From positions 372,001-436,000 of the forward strand of contig JALLLT010000014.1 in the NCBI GenBank assembly GCA_025266875.1: a stretch of 64,000 bases of DNA, read 5' to 3'. This document shows positions 22,536-33,900 of the stretch, one piece after another. Position numbers and translations under genes: made by a program. The notes below the pieces were generated by a model that made no database searches, had not been told where the DNA came from, and was given only the letters and a program-made list of their open reading frames with translations. The first letter of the stretch is position 1. Each line of letters starts with the position of its first letter. The DNA comes from Fennellomyces sp. T-0311. Its lineage: Eukaryota > Mucoromycota > Mucoromycetes > Mucorales > Lichtheimiaceae.

Positions 22536-22999
22536 ATGTCAGCATTACGATCGCAATTGGGCAAGGGCCTCAAGGAACTTCGTGTTCATTTCTGCCAGAC
22601 ATCGCCAGCAAGCAGTGGTCTCAGGTGAAAATCTTTTTTATTTTTTCTTGCGACAAAATCCATTTTTGAATTTGGGATGATAGTCTAATGTTTCTAATGT
22701 TTTATGTCGCTTAGAGAGTTCATTGGTCAAAACTATGCTGCTATCAAAAAGGCAAACCCTGAACTTCCCATTCTTATCCGTGAAGCCAGCGGTGTCGAGG
22801 CTCGCGTTTTCGCTCGTTTCGGTACGTACTTTTTCGCGTATATTTATAAACCCGAGCTTGTGGTTTTTATATAAAAGAAAAAAAAACTAATATTATTGTG
22901 CACCATATAGATAAGGGTGTTGAGCGCAAGGCTATTTTCCAGAACGCATCGTCGCAGGAGGTTGAAAAGATGTTGGAACAATTGGTCAAGTCTGCTTAA
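22536..22999 (+). CDS. NDUFA2: NADH:ubiquinone oxidoreductase subunit NDUFA2/B8
   Basis: Exons 22536-22624, 22715-22821, 22911-22999; 94 residues. Accessory complex I subunit with a thioredoxin-like fold on the matrix arm. The protein shows the family order: LGKGLKELRVHFCQTSPAS, then REFIGQNYAAIKKANPELPI, LIREASGVEARVFARFDKGV and ERKAIFQNASSQEVEKMLE. Cys20 is the conserved first cysteine; the second cysteine of animal NDUFA2 is absent. Length matches the family (about 95). All intron phases fit. No separate presequence is needed in this family, and the ATG is the first in the leader. Confidence 0.93.
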
Positions 23000-23395
23000 A
23001 GAGCGTCCAATTTGTTGTCATAGAAACATAAAGATAACACTTCTTCCGAATCCGTTGCTTCATGATCATTGCGCGCGTCATTTTACGTATCTTTGGGGCA
23101 TGGGATCCTATGGTGCTTGTTTATGCTACGAAATCGACTCTTTGGGCCCATATGAATTTTTTGTTTGTGACAGAGATCCAAACACTCGACCCAAGTGCGA
23201 ATTGCATAGGACGCTGTGGGGATGAGATAGGAAGCTTCATGCAGTATTCAAAAGGGTACATTTCGTTATTCCATGCTGCGAATTGCGAATACTCCAGAGT
23301 GAGTCATCTCACGCTCGCTGATTGGTGGCTTTGGAAACAGGGAATAACTGTCAAATTCCACGCCTCTGGCGTTTCTAGCTCCCAAACCTTCATAA
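23000..23395. other. Spacer and leader upstream of the methionyl-tRNA synthetase
   Basis: The 396 bases hold the NDUFA2 3' end and the MetRS promoter. Open frames that run into the MetRS first exon start at non-ATG codons or have no recognisable domain. Nothing else is seen. Confidence 0.6.
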
Positions 23396-26213
23396 ATGCC
23401 TGCAAAGTTCACATTACCCAAGCTTACTCCACAGACAAAGCCATTTGCCAGTGCATTGAAGCTGGCACTTGCTGTTCTGGTTGCCAAGGCCAAGATCGCC
23501 CAAGTTGCCGGCGATGCTGTTACTCTTGAACTTCCCAGCGGTATCGTTCTGACTGATGCCAATGTCGCGGTCAAGTAAGATTTTATTTTACTTTTTACAC
23601 CAATGCGCAGTACTGTATCTAATTCAACAAAAAGATATATCCTCAATACCATCGCGTTCGACGGATCAGAGGCATCGCTTCTTCAAAGCGCAGCTATCGA
23701 AAAGGAAGAAACCACTATTTCTAGACTTGTATTGCAAAAAGATACGCAAGACGCATTGGGAATTGCTGAGACTATTGCTGCTCGATTCGGATCCAAGATC
23801 TTTGGCACTGTAAGGCTATATCTTTTTGGATGAGGGTTATTTTTTTTTGCTTATTAATTGGGACGGTAGGCTGACAAACTGACCGCAGTGGATGTCGTGT
23901 TCTTTGGTACCTTGTACGAAACCTTGTCTGGTTCTGATCTTGCCAAATACCCGGCATTGGCTTCGTGGTTCGCCAATGTTTCCAAGGCACCCGTTGTTGC
24001 CAAGGCGCTTGAAACCGTAGATAAGCAGGTGAAAACGAAGGCTGACTTTTGAGATCGTTTGCACTAAAAGGAACCTGTTCTTATTGTATAGATTTCCAAA
24101 TCGGCTAAAAAGAAGGCCGCGGGTGCTGGTGACAAAAAGGCGGCAAAGCAAACCACGCTTGCAGAATTGAACCCTGCTACTCAAAAACTGAACAAGGTCG
24201 AATTACTGTCTGTCCCTGACGGTACCTCAAAAGTGTAAGTTGGTGGGTTCAGAAGGGAGGTGGAATAGCATGCTAATTAAGGTGCGTTAGGTTGCCCAAG
24301 GAAGGTGAACGCAACATTCTTATTACCTCAGCCTTGCCGTATGTCAACAACATCCCTCATTTGGGTAACATTATTGGCTCCACCTTGAGTGCCGACTGTT
24401 ATGCGAGGTGAGCGAGGACGGTGTACGAAGTGACAGGACAGAGGGTTGATTTGACACCTATTAGGTACTGTCGCGCTCGAGGATACAACACCTTGCTGAT
24501 CTGTGGTACTGATGAGTACGGCACTGCCACCGAGACCAAGGCTCTGGAAGAAGGTGTGTCTTGCCAAGAGCTTTGCGACAAGTACAATGCCATCCATCGC
24601 AAGGTGTATGACTGGTTTGGTTTATCCTTTGATCACTTTGGCCGCACCACCACTCCAAAGCAAACCAAAATTACTCAGGACATTTTCCACAAGGTGCACC
24701 AACATGGATTCACCAGCCAAGATACCATGACGCAATTGTTCTGCGAAAAGTGCCAAAGGTAGCAAAGTTAAGGTTCCAACCAGAACTTTTTTCTAACGTT
24801 TCAAATATAGATTCTTGGCTGATCGTTACGTCGAAGGTATTTGCCCATCGTGTAAATACAATGACGCTCGTGGTGACCAATGTGATGCTTGCGGCAAACT
24901 GTTGAATGCGACGGAACTTGAAAGCCCCCGTTGCAAGCTCGATGGCACTGCTCCCATCACGCGTGATTCCAAGCACCTGTTCTTGAACTTGGATACTCTT
25001 CAGCCCGATATTGAAAAGTTTAATGAAAGAGTCAACACAGAAGGTGGTTTTTTTTTATTGTTTGAAGAAAAACCAATATGTACTTATCGAGAAACAAAAA
25101 TTAGGCAAGTGGTCGGCCAACGGTGTTCACATTACCCAGTCTTGGTTGAAGGAAGGACTGAGACCACGTTGCATTACGCGTGACCTTAAATGGGGCACTC
25201 CTGTCCCTCTCGCAGGCTTTGAAAGCAAGGTGTTCTATGTTTGGTTCGATGCATGCATTGGTTATCCCAGTATCACTGCCAACTACACCGATGATTGGGA
25301 AAAGTGGTGGAAGAACCCCAAGAACGTCAAGCTTTACCAATTTATGGGCAAGGATAACGTGCCTTTCCATTCCGTCATCTTCCCTGGTACGCAGATTGCC
25401 ACAAAGGAAGACTGGACCATGGTCCACCATATCAGCACAACAGGTACGTGCCAAATTGCCAAGAAAGACCAACCAACTAAAAAAAAATATCTGTGTTTTT
25501 TTATAGAATATCTCAACTATGAAGGTGGCAAGTTCTCCAAGTCGCGTAACATTGGCGTTTTCGGCACGAATGCTGAAGAAACTGGCATTCCTCCTTCTGT
25601 ATGGCGTTACTACCTGTTGTCGTCTCGTCCCGAGACTTCAGATTCCATGTTCACGTGGAACGAATTTATCACCAAGAACAACAGCGAGTTGCTTAACAAC
25701 CTCGGCAACTTTGTCAACCGCGTCATCAAGTTTGTTATTGCCAAATACGATGGCGTGATTCCCTCGGCCGATGTTTCTGGTGAAGCTGAAGTTACTCTCA
25801 ACAAGGACGTGAATGCATTGTTGACCCAGTTCAACGAAAACATGGAAAACGTCAAGATTCGTCAAGGTTTGGCCACTGCCATGGCAATCTCCGCACGTGG
25901 CAACCTTTACTTGCAAGAATCCAATGTGAGCAACACGCTGTTTACCGAAAGCAAGGCAAAATGCGATGCGGTTGTCACTGCTGCCATCAACTTGATTTAC
26001 CTGTTGTCTGCCGTGTTTTACCCGTTCATGCCAGCCACTTCTGAAAGCATCTCGCGACAATTGAACGCGCCTTTGCGCAACATTCCCGACCAGTTCACCT
26101 ACGATATTTTGGCTGGCCACAAGTTGAACGGCGCCGCATACCTGTTCTCTCGAATCGACGACAAAATGGAAGCTACCTGGAAGGCCAAGTATGGCAGTTC
26201 CGGCAGCAACTAG
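23396..26213 (+). CDS. MES1: Cytosolic methionyl-tRNA synthetase with N-terminal GST-like domain
   Basis: Exons 23396-23574, 23611-23809, 23870-24028, 24092-24234, 24291-24407, 24465-24758, 24811-25043, 25105-25443, 25507-26213; 789 residues. Charges tRNA-Met in the cytosol. Residues 1-190 are GST-like ([11 protein letters not shown], then [13 protein letters not shown]), as used for docking in aminoacyl-tRNA synthetase complexes. A Lys/Ala linker follows. The Rossmann core has HIGH as HLGN (250-253), [13 protein letters not shown], paired CxxC sites (CEKC, CPSC, CDAC), [10 protein letters not shown], and KMSKS as KFSKS (563-567). The anticodon-binding helical domain includes [13 protein letters not shown]. 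There is no mitochondrial presequence. The 36-nt first intron is unusually short but needed, because read-through gives an immediate stop. Confidence 0.95.
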
Positions 26214-29200
26214 AAAAAAAAAAAGTCGTTTAAAAAGTTGTATTATAAACTAAATAAGTGATCGAGATAAAGATAACGAAGAAAAAAAAAGAAAAGTTTG
26301 TACTTGTTTTCTTTCCACCGGCTCGGTTCGCGAGTGCACAAACCATATGCCAAAAACTGTCATCCTAATTGCCAACCATCGGACGGGATGCGGTTACCGT
26401 GACACAAATGTTAAGGCACGATCATCCAATCCGATGATACAAGTCAGTTGGAGCCATGGCCCGTGGTACTTTAAACAAACGCGTTCTTTAGCGCCCAATT
26501 TGGGCCATGAGCTATAGATCGCGTGACACCTGCAACTGTTTCAATGGTAGTTTTTCATTGTGGCGGCTTTCGTGTATTTTATTTTTGAAACATAATTTCC
26601 GTGTGGATGACAACCATGTGAGAGGGCTACCGGGCCCCATCAGGCAACACAATGCACGACAATGCGACTGGAACCGAGCCAGTTTTTTCGTGTCACAGCT
26701 CTTTTGAACATTGGTTCTTGGCCAGATAAAAAAGATGATTGTCTCTTTATTCCACACATGTGACATATGAAACCGATCCACCCCGGATGGAATGAGCGAA
26801 AACCATGTGAATCTAATAAAGAAAAGGCGTCTCATGGGATCGCATGGAAACGAAAAAGAAAAAGATGTCGCAGGAACAACAAAGGGCGAATGACAGGGTG
26901 CACGGTCCTTACTTTTTTGTTGTTCCAAGATCTACGCGATTATCCCAAAAACGAACAAAAAAAGTCAGTCGATTGTGAATGCCCAACACTTGTTGATACA
27001 CAACGCCCAGCCTTTTTATTCTACAGTCCGCAAGCCCTTGTTATACACCCTGTTAACCCTCCCCCCATTACGTATGGGTCGGGATTCGTTTGATTGCCAT
27101 GTGGTGCTCAACTCAGCCTGGAGTTTCGCAAAGATCCAACCGATGCATCGGAGGAGGTGCAAAGACTAAATGCACGACGGGGCTATATGAATTATCCAAG
27201 TGCAATGACGCGTCCTTTTGTTTATAAAGGCGTTTTAATATGTGCATTAAAAGAACCCGTACATTTCAAACGTGTTCAATCACGAGTTGAATGTAAACCC
27301 TCAGTCTGAAACATCACGTATCCACAACACAACATCACAGTATTGCAAGAAAGAGAGCTGCGCGAATATGAGGTCAGGAGACTTATACACTTTGGATCAG
27401 CGTTCGGGGCACGCTGTTTCCCTTGGATAACCAAAGCCCTTTCTCGGCATTGTGTATTGATATAGTTAACCTGCATTTCTAGGGACAAACTCATAAAAAG
27501 TAGGACGGAGCGAAATCTTCCAGTGAAAAAAAAGAAGAGAGAGAGAGAGAACAGACGACTTGGTCCAAGCTGCAGGGATGTTTTTTGTGCAATGAAACAC
27601 TGCTTCGAATTCACACATAGGACTCAGAAAAGAGAGTGCCATATTTCCCTTCTCCCCCCTTGAACAGATGGCCATATGTCCATGTGCTTCAAGTGATATT
27701 CATTGTGCATCGGCATGGCAAAAGTAAAAAGGCATGCACTGACCCTTTTGTGTACACCAAAATGGAACAAAACCGAAAATCATCCATCGTCACTTTAATC
27801 GATCAACTTTGGGGATCATCTCACTCACACACTTACTTTTTAGCCATTGTTTCTAATCGAGCTTTTTTTTTACCATCCAGCCAAATCAGGATCGTGAATT
27901 TAGCAAGTAAAATGGCTTTCGGAGCTGATCCTGTCACACGTTGCGCGGGCAATAAAGAAATGTCTGTGTGTTATAAGATTGCATGCGTACCATTTCTCTT
28001 GCATAAAACACGGGGTTGGAAGGGGGCGCAAACCAAAAAATTTCTAAATTTAAGTGGACGAAAATGCTTTATTGGCATCTTTTTTACTGTACTGATTTTT
28101 CTCTCAAGGCGTTTTACTATTACTTGCAACATTTGAATCCCAGTCTGGCCCTATGATATGGTTTATTTATGTCGGCGATGTATTGCTAAAAAAAAAGAGC
28201 ATTTATTTATTATTTTAAAAAGGGAAAAGAAGCAAAAAGTTCTGGCCAAGAGTTTATTAAGTCGGCGATTATTATTGGCAGTGATTTGCCCTGGTTTAAT
28301 GGACCAAGCTTGACCGCGCCTTAAATATGGTAAAAGAAGGAGAGGGTACCTCACCTAATGGGACAGCTTACTTGGCAAAAGTGTGTAGCATGGGAAGCTT
28401 GTACGCTGTAAGCAGACCAACAAGTGCCTAAAAAGAGTATGGGCGTGTGCACGGAAGATCAACTGGAGTTGGGGTTTGTCATAGCGTCGGTGTAAGCTTA
28501 TGACGCCAACAACACTTTATCGGGTAGACATTCTAATGTTGTTCAATGTTGCACGAGATCAATTCAGTTACACAGAGTTTTGTATCGGTTGGCTAAAAGA
28601 ACCCATGAAGGTCGCACTAAATTCTCCAAACGATCGAACTACACGATAGCTTGCAACATGTGCTCTCTTTAAAAAAAAACATGTTAAACAATGTCAAGGT
28701 GCAACGATCAAAGCTTATTCTCGAGAAATCATAAAAAAAGTTGTTGGCAATAGAATAATACCTAATAAAACGTTCCTTGAAAAAAAAAATTATAAACAAA
28801 ACTTCCAACATGTCCGGTGCTTTGTTGCTCATTTATTTAGTGGCTCGTGCCCTCGCTTCCGATAGGTACTCGAATGATTGCCCCACCTACCTTTTACGAG
28901 ACTCTTGTCAAACCAGCGATGCTTTTTTTTACAGCTGACGTCTATTTACTACAAAGCCCGCACTGTCGTACGACAGGACACCATAATATACACGCGATAT
29001 AAGATTCACAGTCAGCACAAAAACGTGGCGATTTAGAACTGTGGAAAACAATTGTTCGTGTGGGTAACCCTTTCAATATTCCCGACACGAACTTTCCACT
29101 AAAAGAACATTACACGGATAGCCCAACAATGCGAGTACTGATCTTCCCTTATCAAAACGCATAGAACAATTCTTTTTAGTATTACTACTGTTTGACCTTT

Positions 29201-29861
29201 AGTTAATTAAGAGCCTTTGCTCGTTCTTTTTTTTTCTCATGTGAGTACCCTCATTATGGATGACGGTCAGGGCGCCGCTGTTGAAAACATAATAACAATT
29301 ATGTTATAAAATGGGCGCTTCACGATGGCCAACAACTAATTTAGTAGCATGGCATTGGCAAATATGGGCGATCACTGGAAAAGAAACTGAGGTAGCTTAA
29401 TTTTTTGGTTTTAGGTATTTTAAAAAGAAGAGAGATATGCTCCTTATCTGAACTGCAATTCACTTTCCTATTTCTCAGCTAGATGTTCCCCTAGCTGTAG
29501 GTCGGCTCGAGGAACTAACAGACTTGGCCGGGGGCCAGGACGGGGTTACCAAGGAGAGTAGGAAGAAAGCAGGAGCAAGTAAAAAAAAACAAGGGATTAA
29601 AGATCGATGAATGTGTATGTAGGGAAGGCTGATGCTCTTTTCGGGGGGCCGAAGGGGATTTTAGTGGGGGCCGTTCTTGGGGGGAGAGGTGAAGCAAACC
29701 GCTGGTGTGCTTGTCAGAATTTAGGCAAGCGTGTGTACGTGCGTGTGTCATTCTAAAACTGTTTGTGCCACCTGCCTTGCTAACTTAAAATATTACTCTT
29801 TTTTTTTTTTTACTGCAAAACCCGTGGACGTCCACCCCCCACTCCCTCACTTGGCCGCGAT
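26214..29861. other. 3.6-kb gene-poor interval upstream of the C2H2 gene
   Basis: It holds the MetRS 3' UTR with A-runs (26214-26300) and then long AT-rich sequence with poly-A/poly-T tracts. ORFs up to 166 codons (27636-28136) start at non-ATG codons or show biased composition, and none has a recognisable domain. A short palindrome (gccca-att-tgggc) lies near 26493. The stretch nearest the C2H2 gene is probably its extended promoter. Confidence 0.55.
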
Positions 29862-29869
29862 TATATAAA
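29862..29869 (+). promoter_or_regulatory. TATA box of the C2H2 gene
   Basis: TATATAAA stands 71 bp before the ATG at 29933, directly after GC-rich sequence (cttggccgcga). The spacing suits a short leader. Confidence 0.7.
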
Positions 29870-29932
29870 CGGAGCGACAATCATTGTCCCACTTGTGCTG
29901 CAAAATTTCCAGCTTCTTTCTTTTTTCATCCG

Positions 29933-30935
29933 ATGGATATTCGCAACCTACTCAACGCCCAAGACCTCGAAAGTGCTCACTTTTCTTCTGCCTTTGACGC
30001 GCAAAACAACATCCACGACAAGCAGTACGTATGCTCTTGGGATGATTGCGGAAAACGTTTCTCGCGACGCTCCGACCTTTCGAGACATCGAAGAATCCAT
30101 ACTGGAGAACGACCTTACCACTGCGAATGGGATGGCTGCGGCAAACAGTTTATTCAGCGCTCGGCCTTGACTGTTCACTTTCGAACCCACACTGGCGAAC
30201 GTCCTCACGTGTGTGAATATGAATCGTGCGGCAAATCTTTCAGTGACGTATGTAAAAACATTAAACACCTTTTTTTCCCATAATCTTTTCGGCTAACATG
30301 ATACCTTATATTTTTTTTTTCGGAAATATTTTAGTCGTCATCCTTAGCAAGACATCGACGTACGCACACAGGAAAGCGCCCTTACGTATGCGACTTCCCC
30401 GACTGTGGCAAATCTTTCACACGCAAGACTACTTTGTCTCGTCACCAACGTTGCCATGACCCTAGCTGGAAGCCAGTAAAGTATGTTGCGTCAAATTCTT
30501 TTTTTTTTCAGGACACCCCAAAAACTTACCGTTGTCATCATCATTTGTAGTGCCTCGACCAAATCTCCGCCTTCCCCGGCAACGAGCGAGGATTCCGAAG
30601 CCGACAGGTCGCCAAGTCCTCCTGCCACTCCGACCGATCATTGCTCGCAATACCGTGTTTCTCCGCCACTCGTCGCGCCTATTGTCTTTAGACCAACAGC
30701 TCAGCAGCAACAACAACAGCAGCAGCAGCGAGTTTTCATGTCGGACAGACATTATTCGCATAGATGGTCAGCACCCGCTTCCGCTTTTACTTTCCATTAT
30801 CCAGCTGCAGAACGTCCTCCTTCGTGCGCCATGACAACTGCAACTGCCGAATATCCTCACCATTATCATCCTTACGCACATGCAAACTCGCGAAACAACA
30901 CATCTGCAGCTGCGTATACCATCAAGATCAAGTAA
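29933..30935 (+). CDS. Four-finger C2H2 zinc finger transcription factor
   Basis: Exons 29933-30247, 30335-30480, 30551-30935; 281 residues. Four tandem fingers of the form C-x4-C-x12-H-x3-H cover residues about 34-150: [30 protein letters not shown] and [10 protein letters not shown]. They are joined by TGERP or TGKRP linkers, so the protein should bind about 12 bp of DNA. The first intron splits the third finger. The C-terminal half is Ser/Pro-rich with a nine-Gln run and many His and Tyr, suggesting an activation region. Targets cannot be told from sequence; yeast Zap1-, Azf1- or Zic-type fingers are all similar. It is isolated, with gene-free sequence on both sides. Confidence 0.9.
30702..30728 (+). 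repeat. CAG/CAA microsatellite coding for nine Gln
   Basis: Nine consecutive Gln codons (CAG and CAA mixed) occur in exon 3 of the C2H2 gene. The mixed codons suggest a stable rather than freshly expanded run. Confidence 0.85.
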
Positions 30936-33900
30936 AGTAAAAAAAAACAGCCGGTTTTTTTTACCTTTACCCTCGCAACCTCTTATTACTATCTTATTCA
31001 TTTCATCATCCACTTTTTTTCTTACTTCTTGCAAGCGGCGTGCCGCTTTAATACTTGTTTTCTCTCTTCCCTTTCTTATTACTGTTTCTGCATACTTGGC
31101 TATGCATTAATATGTGCTCTTTCTGTGCGTGTTTTTCTTTTTTTTTGCCCATGTGCGTGCGTGTGCACATGCGCCCATCGTTTTATTATTCGTTTCATCT
31201 TTTTCCTCTCTTGCATGTTTGTATATATCTTGATATTCATGCCATCGCCTGGTCCGTGATGCATCATTATACTCTCAGTTGACTCTTTTATGCTCATATG
31301 CCCTGTCACTACCATCCCCCACAATCAACCTTTTGCATTCGAGTGGAACTTCAATCTCCCTCAATGCTCTTTTATTATGTATATGCTTTTTGCTCTAGTT
31401 CATTCCAAAGCAGACGCAAGTGACACAAAAAAGTAGTAGTATTTATCATCCATTATGGTACTTGTTGACCATCGTTTTATATCTTTCATTTTTTTCTAGT
31501 TAAACTTGTTAAAAAAACATATACTTAATACATTTTTTTGCTGGAACTTTTTGTTATCTCTTTTTCCCATACATGTTTGAAAAAAAAGTAAGACCGTGCG
31601 CAACCCCGGTTCGTGTTATCATGGAAAAGAATTGATCTAGATGCAACGCACGGCTCATGTCGTGCGAAATAATTCAAGTCATGGCCAATTCCATTTTAGG
31701 AAAGAATGAATTTGTTACAAAAGTTGGCCCGACTTTTTGTTCATAAATGAAGTGATTCAACATATATTTACAGCAGAGTGACGAGCATGATACTGGGATC
31801 TCTCATAATGACCAAAAAGTAATGGAATCAAGGGGGTGTACAAAGTGGGGAAAACTGTGCAAATTTTGGGGGGTACGTATAAAGAAGACGAGAGAAAGAG
31901 AGAGAAAAAGAAGGGGCTTTTTGGGGGGAAGTAAAGAGGAGAAACTTGCGTCTGTGATCCCGGACCTTATTGCTGCAATGCATTATCATATGACTTTTAA
32001 AGGCCTGTTGCTCTCTTATTTTACTGTTGTGTGTTACCCAGGCTATCTTACCCCTATCCCGACCGGAAAATATGTAACTAGCAGGTGCTTGTCAATTAAG
32101 GGGATAAAGCCGACAGTAAAAGATCGCCATTACCCGCATTTGGTGATGAAAGGGTAAAGAAGCAAATGTTGCATATGTACAGACCGAACGTTTATTTTCG
32201 AACAGCCCGTTGCCTCCGTGTTGTATACGCTAATATATCCCACGTACTTGTTCAAAAAGTAGTACACGAGATTTTGAGTTAAACATGCATGTCATCGAAA
32301 ATCTGGCTAAATGTAAGGCACCATCTATATTTTTTATCCGCTATCTACTCAAAATCGGTTTTTATCTGGTGGGCAAGCAGGACTCGTGATAAGATCACTG
32401 AGGCCCCTTTCCCACAATCCCTAACTTTCCCAAGACGGCGGGTAGTTATTAGCAAATTCGCTACACAAAGCCGGCAAGTTTGGACATTCCCATGACCATG
32501 ATCATTTAACCGACCCGGTCTTTTTTTATACTTGCGTGTTTTTCAATTCTATTCAAATTTGGAAAGTATAATTTTTTTTTTTGCAAGTTACATAAATCTT
32601 TAACGTGATCAGCGCATGGTGAAGTGTAATAATGATGTATAGACACCAAGTATATTAATTAAAAATGCGTAATACCAGTCGAGACCCACCACGCATCTTA
32701 CACATTCACTAATAATAGACTAGTACTTTTTGCTGATCGATTAGTGTGCAATGATTTTGCCTCCCCCCTCTCATGAGCCCTATACCATGAAAAGCGTTCA
32801 ATGAATAAGAGAGGAAGGAGCTTCATTCTAGCAGTAGTAAAAAAAAAAGAATACTTGAGGAGTAAACTACAGTAAAAAAGAGAGAGTGTGGATGAGGTAC
32901 CTACATGTCTTCCTATTTTTGTCTCACTCGGGTCGGATCGTTGGACGGAAACATAGAGAGAGTAAAAAAAAAGGAGAGGCGTTTATGCTTAAACTGACAC
33001 CACCTCACTGACAGCAGAATAAGGAAACAAAATAAGGGGAAAGCCGACGAAGGTATCGCTCGATTCCTGTGAACCGAAGTGAGATACCTGCGGATCCCTC
33101 CGTCCCGGTGTTGCTCAGTTTATCATGTTGAGGGGAGAGTTTGGGGGAGGGAGGGGAGTATCGGCTCCCTTACGCATATCAACTCCTTCAAGAGCCAACA
33201 AATTCTTCTTTTAATTTGTTTTCTGTTCATTCATGGCTTTCCTATTCAAACACTAAAGAACTCTAATCACTCCTACACTCAAAATCCCCCTTTATTCCAA
33301 AAGCAAAGCAACAGCTGCTCCACCTCATTAAACAGTAGTATTTTCCTTCTCTATATCGGCATCTTACATACTCAAAGCATTGGTCCGAGGAAAAACAAGT
33401 GCATGGCAGCTATCCAGCTTGTTATTATTTTCCCTTATTATGGAGTTCAATACTAGATTGCAGCATGCAAACATCACCATTACATACTCACTTGGCCAAG
33501 AATCTAACCCCTCCGCAATGCACCAAAAAGTAAGATACTTTTCTTTGTTGTAGCAGTAATTAGACTCCATACTCCAGACACTCAGGGAAAAACCATGTAC
33601 GGTATTATCAAGATTCTGCAGAGATCCTAAGAATGCACTGACCATACAGGTTGGTCAAAGTTATCTATTATTGTTTTTTATAGATGCCGCCATCCAATCT
33701 TACAACTGATGATTGAAAATCACACTAGCTATCTTCTTCTACAAACAGTATCTTTGCACCATTTACTGTACCCTGCAACTTTAATTCTATGTTAGAGTGT
33801 CCCCTGCGCAAAACTTTAATACCCCATAGTTACTATCTGTCAATATTATGTATAAATTATAATAGCTTGTCTGTGTTAGACTTGGGGATATAAGGGGTGC

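Noticed and set aside
23062..23529. 155-codon open frame overlapping the first MetRS exon
   Set aside because: It is a different frame of the MetRS leader and exon 1, and its product has no domain.
27636..28136. 166-codon open frame on the plus strand
   Set aside because: It begins at a non-ATG codon, has no recognisable domain, and its composition follows the AT-rich surroundings. No splice partners were seen.
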